A stretch of DNA of 64,000 bases from Apostichopus japonicus (taxonomy: Eukaryota; Echinodermata; Holothuroidea; Aspidochirotida; Stichopodidae), in contig NC_092572.1 of NCBI RefSeq assembly GCF_037975245.1, forward strand, positions 310,001-374,000, written 5' to 3'. Numbering within the stretch: the first letter of the stretch is position 1; each line of letters opens with the position of its first letter. Below, piece after piece: positions 24,604 through 35,400 of this stretch. The notes below the pieces were generated by a model. The model was not told where the DNA came from. It searched no databases and saw nothing but the letters and a program-made list of their open reading frames with translations. Both the position numbers and the translations under genes were made by a program.

Positions 24604-25586
24604 TGTTACGCCCTGGGTTGTTCGGGATGCGTGTACCCCGTATTTCGAACACGCCCAGGGCTACTAAGAATATGTTTTCCCGTTTTGTTTGAATAATTTA
24701 CCCCGCGATTTGTTGTCCATTCATTCACCATTCCATTTACTTTTGTTTTATTATGCAGGTCTCTTTCGCTCTCCCCGTCGTCTGCCATCACCAGCATTCC
24801 AGGCATTCTCTCTTTTATAACACGAGTTGTTCTGTGTTTATCTATTTTACTTTCACTTGCTCTCTTTACCTTGTTTAATTAAGACGTTGTTTTCCATATG
24901 TATTTTGTTTTGTGGACACTTAATTTATTTCGTTGAAGTTCGGGCAGAGAACTGGAGACCAGCGGTGAGCAGCACGGCAATTACAGTATAGTATTATTGT
25001 AAAGGCAAGGTTCATTTAATATAGAGAGCGGGTCCGGGAGTGAGGGCTGACTACGGGGCGCCATTCCTTTTGTATTGTACAACTAATAATTTCCCGTCCT
25101 GGTTGGCTTCTTTGCATGTTATAGACTCCGGAGGTAGGGTCAAATTAGGGTCTCCCCGGAGGTATTGCAGAAGTTAATCGGGGCGGGACCACATTAGGCA
25201 GTATTTGTTTAGTCTGCCGTTGGCGCCAAGTGTCGGGTATTCACTCTCGTGATTCTTAAGAGCCGTGCTGCCCACGCCCTGGTATGTAGTGTATTTGTTA
25301 TTTATTTAAACTGAATCTCTGCCCATTGTTTGCTTTCATATTTGTGTACGGCAGAAAGTCACTGTCTTATTTTTGTTAAGTGTATGTTTAAAGTTAATTA
25401 AGCTATTAAATTGTTGATTTGAGACCCAGTTCTCTTTAACTTTATTCTTCTCTCTATTTTTGTGTTTTGGTTCAAGCCCTGCTAGCATAAGTCTTCGCCT
25501 CCCCCCTTCCCCTGCCCTGACATCAGGTGGCCTCCAGCTGCCTGATTTCCCACGCTACCGCTCGGCCGGGGTACAGGGGTGTTACA
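24604..25586 (+). mobile_element. Solo LTR (983 bp) with 4-bp target duplication
   Basis: The segment begins TGTTACGCCCTGG and ends GGGGTGTTACA, the TG...CA ends of an LTR. GTAG flanks it on both sides (24,600-24,603 and 25,587-25,590). It is more GC-rich than its surroundings and contains no gag or pol frame. A second LTR was not found in the window, so it is best read as a solo LTR left by recombination, probably of a Ty3/Gypsy-like element given the 4-bp duplication. Orientation is assumed from the 5'-TG end and is not proven. Confidence 0.72.
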
Positions 25587-25590
25587 GTAG

Positions 25591-26465
25591 ACCCGGGGTG
25601 TCTCATTGGTAACAATTGTTTTACTCTCTGTAAAATATGATTATTAGGCTGTATATGTTTAGTATATAACTTTGAAACACTTGCAAACATATCTCACGTA
25701 TGAACACGTCATTCAGGAGTCTAGTCATGTCAGAATTTAACCAAATATCTGGAAACAAAACACGAACAAAGTGAAACTACAAACAAAGTTGTCAAACTGT
25801 TAGTATAGAAACAAGAAGTGAAAGCATTCTGCATGACATAAAATTGACAAGACAGAACTTTCCACAGAGGAGATAATCCAACTGAAAAGAATATTCAATA
25901 TTCAAATTGCAAATAAGCAAAAACCTGCAAAAGAGTAGACTACAGAAAACTGCTTGTTAGAATAATCAGTACTAGGATATTACTTTAATATAAAACTGAA
26001 ATAAAGATATTTATGAACAAATCTTAACATAACCTACACCCTCTCTTACAGCATTAGATTTCAGTATAGTATGACGCATTGATAATACTGTACTAAGTCA
26101 AACATTTCGATTTGATATCCAAAAATTAATCACCCAATAATTTTAAACGTATTTATCTGTGTAGGATTGTGTTACCTTTAATATAAATATACTATTTGAA
26201 ACAAATATTTGTTGATAAAGAGAAAATTTCAGATAATCTGTTCAACATGTCGAATATTGTATTGGATCGATTATAACCAACAACACCCTGCTGAATGCTA
26301 ACATTATGTGTGTTAATTACACAATATGCTTAGTGTAACGTTACTGGTAACAGCAAAACAGAGTGAAATAGAGGGCGCAAGTCCATTAAAAAGTCAACTG
26401 AGAACTAAAACACACAGACTAATATGGAATATTACACAAACATAGGTGTGTGTGGGAAGTGGGCG
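25591..26465. other. Intergenic, nothing supported
   Basis: AT-rich DNA without convincing coding or repeat structure. Confidence 0.5.
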
Positions 26466-26706
26466 GAGTTGCTTTTTCACAGCATTTTCCAGGGACAACT
26501 ATGGCACTATCTGAGTGGAGCACTAAAATAATACAAGCAAGAAAAATGTTTGCCATGTGCCTCTATGATATCGGAAATTACATTTTCCAGACATTAACAG
26601 TTGCATAAAGTACTCCTGGATCACTTGCTCGAGTCATTAGAGACGATCTTTTAGTTCACAGTTGGTTCTTAAGTCAGGAGCATAGTATTTACCACTCTGG
26701 TCGCTG
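26466..26706. repeat. Dispersed repeat, copy 1 (inverted relative to 46.6 kb)
   Basis: About 240 bp here, from GAGTTGCTTTTTCACAGC to CCACTCTGGTCGC, match 46,552-46,786 on the opposite strand with perhaps 85% identity by eye. Neither copy has coding potential or clear terminal repeats. It is probably part of a mobile-element family. Confidence 0.8.
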
Positions 26707-27309
26707 ATAGAGTCATTGGGAAAAGGGTACTTAAAGATTACAAGCTTAGATTTATATATTTGGATTAATTTACTGTTAACCATGTATACCATGTGTGCTT
26801 TCCCAAATACCGTGTAAATGTCAAAAGGAGACGAAGCGAAATGAAACCTTGGATTACTAAATGTATTCTTCTTGTTTCTATTAAAAGAAAAGATAAGCTA
26901 CTCAAGCAGTTTAAAAGGAGCTCATCTGATTTAAACAGGATTAGTTAAACTAGGTACCGCAACAAATTAAATCACGTTATAAGAGTCTCTAAAAGGCTGT
27001 ATTCCAATTCAAAATTGTATAATTCTAGAAATAACTCAACTAATACCTGGAAAACTATCAATGAAATTATTCATAAAGGGAAAAGCAATCTCACTATCCT
27101 TCTTGTTACATGGATGAGGACAGATAGCTGATCAATGATCACGATATTACTAATAAATTTGCTATCTTTCTTACCAATTTAGGGCCGTCTTTAGCGAGTC
27201 AAATCAAGCATAACAGTATGACATCTAAAGTTAAACGTAGCAGTACAATTGAACGTTCTATATTTATATACCATGTTACTGAGGATGAGTTATTGAAAGT
27301 AGCAACCTC

Positions 27310-28009
27310 TTGCCTCAAACCCTAAAGGCTGGAGGATACGATGAGTTTAATCCTGGCATTATTAGACACATTATCCCTTTTATTACTAAACCACTTACTC
27401 GTATTTGCAATATTTCATGCAATACTGGTATCTTTCCTGAAAAATTAAAAGTTACAAAAGTTATTCTTATTTATAGAAAAGGTATCAATGATAAATTCGA
27501 AAATTATAGACCGATATATCTTTATTATCATGTTTTTCAAAAATTATAGAGAGATTAAAGTTCAATCGTATTCTTCGTTTTCTAGATAAGTACAACATTT
27601 TATGTCACCAACAGTATGAATTCCGCCCTGATTATTCTACAGAACTTTCACTGGCAGATGCTATTGATAACTCATACAACAGTCTTGATCAGAATAAAAC
27701 TTGCATTGGGGTTTCCTTGACCTTTCTAAGGCTTTTGACACTATAGATCATACCATCCTATCGAACAAACTGCATCATTACGGGATAAGAGGTACAAATT
27801 TAAGCTGGATTGATAGCTATTTAACTGACCGTTTTCAAAATGTATCCTACAATAATTATCCTTTCCAACTAGAGAGAATTCAATGTGGTGTTCCACATGG
27901 TTCTATACTAGGACCCTTACTGTTTATTCTATATATCAATGACATCTGCCGTGTGTCGTCATTAGCCAACATTACACTGTTCGCCGATGACACAAGTATT
28001 TTCTTTTAA
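27310..28009 (+). pseudogene. LINE reverse transcriptase domain, frameshifted
   Basis: The fingers and palm of the reverse transcriptase are split over two frames. The 27,310-27,549 part stops at TAG after HVFQKL and the palm reopens by 27,701. The YxDD-equivalent FADDT is intact at about 27,985. With stops and at least one frameshift, no full protein can be made, so this copy is dead. Confidence 0.85.
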
Positions 28010-28497
28010 TCTGACTCATCTGAATCTGTTCATATATACAGTATCTACGGAATTGAAAAAAAATAATGATTGGTTTGCAGCCAGCAAACTCTCACTAAAC
28101 ATTGATAAGACAAGTTATATAGCTTTTAACACCTCACCAAATTTTAACTGGAATAAATAAGTTATTATGGGAGGGCATAATCTCAAAGAAGTCCACAACA
28201 CAATGTCTGGGTATTTTAATTGACAGTAGACTTACATGGTGTGATCACATTTCATTCGTTTGCAATTTTTTTTTTCTCCAGAAACTCGGGTATATGTTAT
28301 CCAAATTAAAACACTTTCGGCCAAATCACATACTGGAAATACTGTATCAGTCTTGAGTTTTACCTCATGTTAATTATTGTTCAGTTATATGGTCTGGTAC
28401 ACAGGAATGTAATCTTAATCCCTTAACTATTCTGCAGAAAAAAAAAGAAGCTATTCGTCACATTTCGCAGGCTAAACCACGTGACCACACCAATCCA

Positions 28498-28803
28498 ATG
28501 TTTAAGAATTCTGGACTTCTAAGGCTTAACGATATGATAGAATTTAATCTTGACACGGTTGCCTACAATGCTGCGAATGGGCTTTTATCTAATGCTTTTC
28601 AATACTACTTAAGGCCAAATACTTATCTCCATAGCTACCAAACACGCTCAGCAAACAGTTTCTATTACAATAGGTATTATAGGACAATAGGTGGACATTA
28701 CGCACAGCAAGTAAAACCTGGAACAATATCTCTGATCAAATCAAATCAAGCCCATCTGGTCTTTAGACGTAATCTCACCAAATCTTTTATTGAATCTTAT
28801 TGA
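28498..28803 (+). pseudogene. LINE C-terminal region
   Basis: An open frame of about 100 codons that matches the pattern of the C-terminal tail of CR1/L2-type polyproteins, with a conserved H-x-YQTR motif. The upstream connection to the palm domain (28,010-28,490) is broken by stops, though fragments such as a frame with TILQKKKEAIRHIS still show the ancestry. Confidence 0.7.
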
Positions 28804-29319
28804 TTATATTATTATTATTACGCATTTGCTATAATTCAATTTATTATGTTGATCACGTTACCATGTAATGTTTACATCATGCTTTAATGTATATCACATG
28901 TATATAGATGACACGTAATTAATATGTAAATACTTCTTATTGTGAACACCTCTTTTCTTTTCCAAATGAGTCATCTGCATTGTTAAACCATGTATAGGTT
29001 TTCAGAGGACTTCCCCACATTGTATTTTTGTGAGAAAACAAATAAATCAAAATCAAATCAAATTTGAACTCTCTATTTACTAAACCAGGAGATAGGGGTT
29101 TTGGAGAACTTTTGTAGTGCACTGATGCATAGGGAAATTCTTTTAGTTGTATGCCAGTTGTATGCTTAGGGGTAGCATATTGAGTATATAGTGCGCCTAC
29201 CTAAGTTTGACCTTGCTAGCCTAAAGCTGAAGATACAGTCCAATAATTACGAACAAAGATGTTTAGTAGGATAGTAAATATGATATATAATACAGACTGT
29301 CCGGTAGGTGTCGTCACGT

Positions 29320-29495
29320 CATTGTCAAGGAATGTACCATTACAACTATAGGTGTTCAGTACGTGCTTGTACTCAGTTACAGCAGAATATGATCTCAAAC
29401 GTGTCACATATATACTAATTAAAGTGATGCAAAGGATAGCCTCTTTATATTTTAGAATTATCTTAACGTTAAAGATCAACCTTTCCCTCTGAAAC
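29320..29495. repeat. Inverted repeat arm (left) around LINE fragment
   Basis: Read on the minus strand this matches about 30,352-30,520 on the plus strand, starting at GTTTCAGAGGGAAAGGTTG. Identity is moderate (perhaps 75-80%) with indels. The pair flanks a LINE 3' fragment and may be old DNA-transposon arms. Confidence 0.6.
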
Positions 29496-29769
29496 TTTCG
29501 TTTATGCGGCATGTTCTAGTTTTGTACGATATACCAGAAATGACATATTTATAGTGGGCGTTCGTATGCAACGATAAAACTTGGTTTCGATTTCATTTAG
29601 TGTAATACATTACGTTATGTTTGTACGAGATGAAACATTTTGTTGGAATCCGTACGATTCCGATGTTATTTTGTTGTTTTTGTTTTCCTCACACAGTGGT
29701 CTAATGTTTAGAGCGATTTCTTTTCGTGCAAGCTACGCACTAAACTAATTCACTTATATGATGAATGCT

Positions 29770-30225
29770 TTGGTCTTTCCAATCGCTACATAGGCCTATG
29801 GGTCTGAGACGTGGGCTCTTGGAGCAGTAGACAGAAAGAAAATCCATGCTTTTGAAATGTGGTGTTGGAGGAGGATGCTGAGGATATCATGGAAGGAACG
29901 TAAGTCAAATGATTTTGTCAAGTACCAAATTGGAGCGATGGTCACCTTATGTCAGAAGATAGATAGGAACAAGCTGCAGTATTTTGGACACATTTCTAGG
30001 AGAGAAGGTGACAACTTTGAGAAGATCATTATCCAAGGTCATGTTGAGGGTCAACGAAAACGTGGTAGGCCAAAAGTTCGATTTGCTGACGGAATAAAAG
30101 AGATCACCGGCATGAACATCTGCGCAGCTCACCGATATGCCCAGGATAGAAGTGGTTGGAACGTCATCATCAATAGGGTCACAAAGGGTCAGTCATGACT
30201 CATAGGACGACAACGACGACGACGC
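29770..30225 (+). mobile_element. LINE 3' fragment (C-terminal domain of another non-LTR family)
   Basis: An open frame (29,857-30,198, extending back to about 29,795 after a stop) encodes YGSETWAL, FEMWCWRRMLRISW, LQYFGHISRREG and GQRKRGRPKVRFADG. This is the classic C-terminal part of endonuclease/reverse-transcriptase polyproteins seen widely in invertebrates. The end is followed by an (ACG)n-like tail at about 30,207-30,225. The reverse transcriptase itself is missing, so it is a short 5'-truncated insertion. It differs from the 26.8-29.1 kb element. Confidence 0.8.
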
Positions 30226-30351
30226 ACTAATATTGAACCCCGCATCATTGAGGGTAGTATTAGCGAAGGCACGTTGGTTGTTGGGACTCAGTAACTGTAA
30301 GTTCGTTTTGTAAACAACTCCTCGACTGCTGCAGATTGAGAGTTTTGTGCC

Positions 30352-30520
30352 GTTTCAGAGGGAAAGGTTGTTCTCTAACGTTAATATCACTCTAAAATAT
30401 AAAGAAGCTACACTTTTGCATTAGGGCACATACATGACTCGTTTGTATACTGCTGTATAACTTCATATATACATACTCTTCACCTAGTTTGTAATGGTAC
30501 GTTCATGACTTGATTCAGTA
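30352..30520. repeat. Inverted repeat arm (right) around LINE fragment
   Basis: Partner of 29,320-29,495 in inverted orientation; shared stretches include CTAAAATATAAAGA and TTGTAATGGTAC. Confidence 0.6.
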
Positions 30521-31495
30521 GCCTTCCACAGTTAACTAGTACAGTATACCGTAACGGTATTACAATTATCATATGAACGTTACAAAATATTGGTCTGTCC
30601 TCGTTTGTGTTTAATTTGGTGTGACAAAATCTCTCATAAACTCAAGGAGAAGAAGTCGAGAACCTTATATGTTCATGTTGCAAAGAACTTTCTATATGTA
30701 ATGAGCTTATGTGAGTCTTTGGTGAGTTTTCTTTCAGAAATTCTTAGCCTGCATTAATTTAGGAGTGGTGTGTTTCACCATAGGTCTTCAATGTGTGTAC
30801 TCATTGTCATACGGTACTTTGATTTGTTCAGGCATATCGCATTTTGGATATGAACCTTTCAGCATGCTCATATTGCTCTAGGCAGAATTAAAAGAAGGGG
30901 ACAATTGCCCCTCACTTTGTTTCTAGACCTTGAGTTGGATTTCTTATCCGTCGGTAATTTGGTGATTATGCCTCAGCAATATACTAACAGCTCTGCCATG
31001 TGTATATATACTTGTTTATACTGTCATTTACACAGGCTATAAAATAGACCGAACTATTTTGGCGATTTTTTTTGCGTAACGCACGAGTACCAGCATATTA
31101 TTACAAGTATCGATGTGGCAGTGCCCTATAGCTAGGCCTATGACCTTTAAGTTTATCCAGCATGTCTGTATATTGAACATTGAAACAAACGCTGAAATAC
31201 AGACATGAAGAGAGTCCCATATATGAGAGTGTCAGCGAGCGTCGTGTATATCCCTCCATTACGATAAGATGGAACATTTGTTACTTTGTAGGTCGCTTAA
31301 TAAATCTGGCAACACTTTATGCATATAGCCTAATAAAATTTTTAAATACACAACTGATATTGGAAAATGGCCTATACATATTGCACAATAGTACATCTAG
31401 GCGTGGGCTTTATAAAATCCGGAAATTTCTCTTCTTAGACCCCTCCCGAGATCCCCGAACCCTACCATCTTCAGACATTTTATGTCTACGGAAAT
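30521..31495. other. Intergenic, nothing supported
   Basis: A 115-codon frame at 31,180-31,527 has no domain-like composition, no splice sites and runs into a dispersed repeat at its 3' end, so I do not call it a gene. Nothing else is visible. Confidence 0.5.
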
Positions 31496-31900
31496 TCCGT
31501 TTAATAAACTTGATCAAGTCATATTAATGGGATTATAGCGAAATCCGGCTGATAAACTTGATCTAGAATTCCACAAAAGGGCACATTCTAATTTCATATT
31601 TCATAATATCGCACGAAAAAGGGGCTTTTTGAAATAACAAAACGGCTCTTTTAAAATACAAAAGGGAAGCGGGTACTTTCAGTCATGAGCAAACAGGGGC
31701 ACTTCTAATTTATGAAAAGTAACACTTTTAAGGTATTTCGCCCAATCCCGGCACTGCCGCACCTGTTGTCCCCCCATCCCGGCATAGCCGCGCCTGTTGC
31801 CCCCCATCCCGGCATAGCCGCGCCTGTTCCGCCCCACCCCACCCCGGCACTCACTGCCGCACCTGTTCGTGCGTTTTATGAAACTCACAAGGAAATAACT
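31496..31900. repeat. Dispersed element with internal GC-rich minisatellite, copy 1
   Basis: A conserved leader (about 31,569-31,745, containing AAAAGGGCACATTCTAAT and GGGAAGCGGGTACTTTCAG) is followed by about four units of a C-rich repeat (CCATCCCGGCATAGCCGC type). The same leader plus a longer version of the same array lies at 41,215-41,985. Just before the leader, 31,505-31,567 holds a segment with CCGGCTGATAAACTTGATCT, which is also the unit of the 48-bp array at 40.6 kb. Confidence 0.8.
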
Positions 31901-32070
31901 TTTTGAAAGCTGCTATTGAATTCAGAAAATATTCGGTTATGCTATGACAGAAATCTAGGTCGTAATTAAAGAGTATGGTAAAACAGTGTGTATTCAAGGT
32001 ATAACTAATTTACTGTTTCTCTCTCACAGATCAGTATGTGTTATGAGTATCACTCGATGTCGAGCCAAAC

Positions 32071-32438
32071 AATATGAAGACTCCACCATGTTCTATGCAT
32101 CTGGCCTTTGCCTTAATTATTGGATTTTCACTGGGATTGTTATTATCGGCATATAGGAGGGTGTTACCTCATTGTACCTGTGGTAAGTAAAATAAAACTA
32201 TGAAACTCAGAATTGACCCTCGAAGTCATAGCACTACAACATACAAAGAAGTAGAAATAGTAATCAATGGAACAACGAAAACTCAGAGACGATTATATAC
32301 AGTACAGTTTAACTGCATGGTAATTAGAATTTATTATGAACAGGAATGCTGCAGTGCATCCAAACATATTTGACAGACCTTACCCCTGAAAAGATGAAAC
32401 GTTGTAACGTGTTTCGAACCAATTGTTTTTAAATGAGA
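32071..32438 (+). repeat. 368-bp segment duplicated at 33,477-33,844 (copy 1)
   Basis: The segment with gene B exon 1, its donor and about 255 bp of following intron is repeated almost without change 1,406 bp downstream. By eye only one or two substitutions differ, for example ACAACGAAAACTC against ACAATGAAAACTC. Confidence 0.95.
32074..32182 (+). CDS. Gene B exon 1 (signal anchor), copy 1
   Basis: Thirty-six codons from ATG to a GTAAGT donor, leaving in phase 1. It encodes the whole cytoplasmic tail and membrane anchor. The exon starts after an acceptor at 32,030, so 5' UTR is spliced on. Confidence 0.8.
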
Positions 32439-35400
32439 GACGAGTTATATTAACGTCACTAAGTCACTACTAAGCATAGAAGAGAGAATGATGTGGGCCA
32501 ATGAGGATGAGAGGGGTGGGGTGGAGTCGTGGGGGATTAATTGTCATATCGTTATTTTTCGATGTATATTTCATTAGATGAGGGTATTTGTATACATGAC
32601 ATCAAGTGTGGCATTGTACTGTGATTATTATTAAAGGTGCATGTACAATAATAACTACTGCTATAAATAACATCGTAATGTTTTGTACTATATTTAAATG
32701 TTTAATATATATATTGTAAAAATATATTTCATATAGCAGTTTAATACTAAAATCAAATACAAATCCCGTAATTTCGGTTGTGTTTGACGGTCAGGCGAGT
32801 ATCGACATAGCGTACTCTGTTAAGGGCATCAATGTAGGTACTCTGTTTAGGGCATCAATGTGGATACTCTATGTTAGGGCATCAATGTGGATACTCTGTT
32901 AAGGGCATCAATGTGGATACTCTATGTTAGGGCTTTAATGTAGGTACTCTGTTTTAGGGCATCAATGTGGATACTCTATTTAGGGCATCAATGTGGATAC
33001 TCTGTTTAGGGCATCAATGTGGATACTCTATGTTAGGGCTTTAATGTAGGTACTCTGTTTAGGGCATCAATGTGGATACTCTGTTTAGGGCATCAATGTG
33101 GATACTCTGTTTTAAGGCATCATTGTAGGTACTCTGTTTAGGGCATCAATGTGGATACTCTGTTTAGGGCATCAATGTGGATACTCTGTTAAGGGCATCA
33201 ATGTGGATAGTCTGTTTAGGGCATCAATGTGGATACTCTGTTTTAAGGCATCATTGTAGGTACTCTGTTTAGGGCATCAATGTGGATACTCTGTTTTAGA
33301 GCATCTGTAAACAAATGCCTCTTTATATAGTGACGTAAATGCTTGGATTATCAAGATGACTCACCAATGACGATGATATTCCTTGTCAGAGGCATAACGA
33401 TGGACATGTGGGTTCAGGGGGCAATGGTTATATGAGACACCTATAACGATGAACATGTGGGTATAAAAAACGATATAATATGAAGACTCCACCATGTTCT
33501 ATGCATCTGGCCTTTGCCTTAATTATTGGATTTTCACTGGGATTGTTATTATCGGCATATAGGAGGGTGTTACCTCATTGTACCTGTGGTAAGTAAAATA
33601 AAACTATGAAACTCAGAATTGACCCTCGAAGTCATAGCACTACAACATACAAAGAAGTAGAAATAGTAATCAATGGAACAATGAAAACTCAGAGACGATT
33701 ATATACAGTACAGTTTAACTGCATGGTAATTAGAATTTATTATGAACAGGAATGCTGCAGTGCATCCAAACATATTTGACAGACCTTACCCCTGAAAAGA
33801 TGAAACGTTGTAACGTGTTTCGAACCAATTGTTTTTAAATGAGATAACGATGAACATGTGGGTTCAGGGGGCAATGGTTATATGAGACACCTATAACGAT
33901 GAACATGTGGGTTCAGGGGGCAATGGTTATATGAGACACCTATAACGATGAACATGTGGGTTCAGGGGGCAATGGTTACATGAGACACCTATAACGATGA
34001 ACATGTGGGTTCAGGGGGCAATGGTTATATGAGACACCTATAACGAACTATTACTGAGAGGTTGAAATATCTTGTAAAAACAACTTTAAATTTGACGTTT
34101 TTTAACATTAATGGCGTTGTATTTGTTTCCAGCATATACGTCTTCCATATCTGATAGTAGGCCTACATCGAGGTCTTCTGTACCTTCAACCGAAGGAGAC
34201 AATTCAACGAAGAAGGTACATTATGATGCTCCATCCCGTGGATACATTGATATTGATGAGGGAACAACAAACATTGATCAACTTTACAAGAAGTTGGTGA
34301 TTGTTACCGCTTTCTCTCAAAACCACTTCAAGGAGGCCCAAGGTGTTATTTTAACGGCCCAGAGGACGATGCCAAACAAGAAGATAGTGGTTTATGACTT
34401 AGGTTTAGAAAAAGACACCAAGGAAGAGGTAAATATTCTTCATATTACTGGACATGAGATATAACTTATGTATTGTGTTCTGTACGGCGAATTGTGGTCA
34501 CGTGATGTTAATGTTTGGTTCAGTTTTTCGAATGTCACAGAGCACTGAAGACATTACCGTTCAGCCCAATGATTTATAAGCCACTGCAATCGAGAACGAC
34601 ATCTTATCGGTGAAATTCGTGCACAAGTTTGAAAGTAGGTGCAATTTTTGTGTGTGGCATGTTAATACATGAACATGCAAGTTTTCTAATGTGTTTATAT
34701 GAATTGAGCTTTAGGACGATCCACAATTATAAAATACAGAACCTCACTTTAATTGATTATCGCGCATTCATATAATTTTAATTGAAATACTCGCACTGTT
34801 ATTTTACAGTTTTTTATTCAAATATATGTGATAATATTTATGTGGCACTGTCACTTGATCTCTCTTCGTCTTTCGAAATAAAACAGGCTTCTTTGCCATA
34901 CACTACGTACATAACTAGGAATAATTATCCACAACGGTAATCCGGGGCAGAACGTTTTGTCTAGATACAGTTACCATCTAAAAACGCTAAAAATGTGAAA
35001 CTTGCACATTTCCGTTCCTCGTAAAAATGCCAATCTGAATACCGCTTAACGCGATGCAATAAATTTGCATAACGTAATAAATCTAAAAATAACAATTTTG
35101 CACTCTCTTCAAAACACGCATCTAAAACATGTCCGACAAGTTAAAAATGTGAGACTATATGCTTACTTAGTCATTATGCAACAGAATATATGCTTACTAA
35201 GTCACTATATGCTTACTAAGTCTCTGTGCAACAGAATATATGCTTACTAAGTCACTATATGCTTACTAAGTCTCTGTGCAACAGAATATATGCTTACTAA
35301 GTCACTATATGCTTACTAAGTCTCTGTGCAACAGAATATATGCTTACTAAGTCACTATATGCTTACTAAGTCTCTGTGCAACAGAATATATGCTTACTAA

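Larger units (their letters stand above)
26760..29062 (+). mobile_element. Decayed 5'-truncated LINE with reverse transcriptase
   Basis: Three pieces line up in LINE order. At about 26,830-27,080, broken frames encode the linker typical of non-LTR elements (KPWITKCILLVSIKRKDKLL..., TWKTINEII). At 27,310-28,015 lies the reverse transcriptase: PQTLKAGGYDEFN, FENYRPI, LDLSKAFDTIDH, GVPHGSILGPLLFILYIND and FADDTSIFF, the last holding the catalytic aspartates. At 28,498-28,803 is the C-terminal region (HSYQTRSANSF...). Frameshifts separate the pieces near 27,550-27,700 and 28,010-28,490. The endonuclease domain is absent. The 3' end is an A-rich AATCAAATCAAA tail near 29,040-29,062. The set of motifs fits the CR1/L2-like LINE group. 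Confidence 0.85.

Noticed and set aside
29216-29512. 98-codon minus-strand frame
   Set aside because: It lies in an arm of an inverted repeat and the other arm has the frame broken.
31180-31527. 115-codon plus-strand frame
   Set aside because: No domain, no splice context, ends in a dispersed repeat; composition looks random.
33480-34428. Gene B possibly being two tandem genes because exon 1 occurs twice
   Set aside because: Only exon 1 and part of intron 1 are duplicated; exons 2-4 are single.
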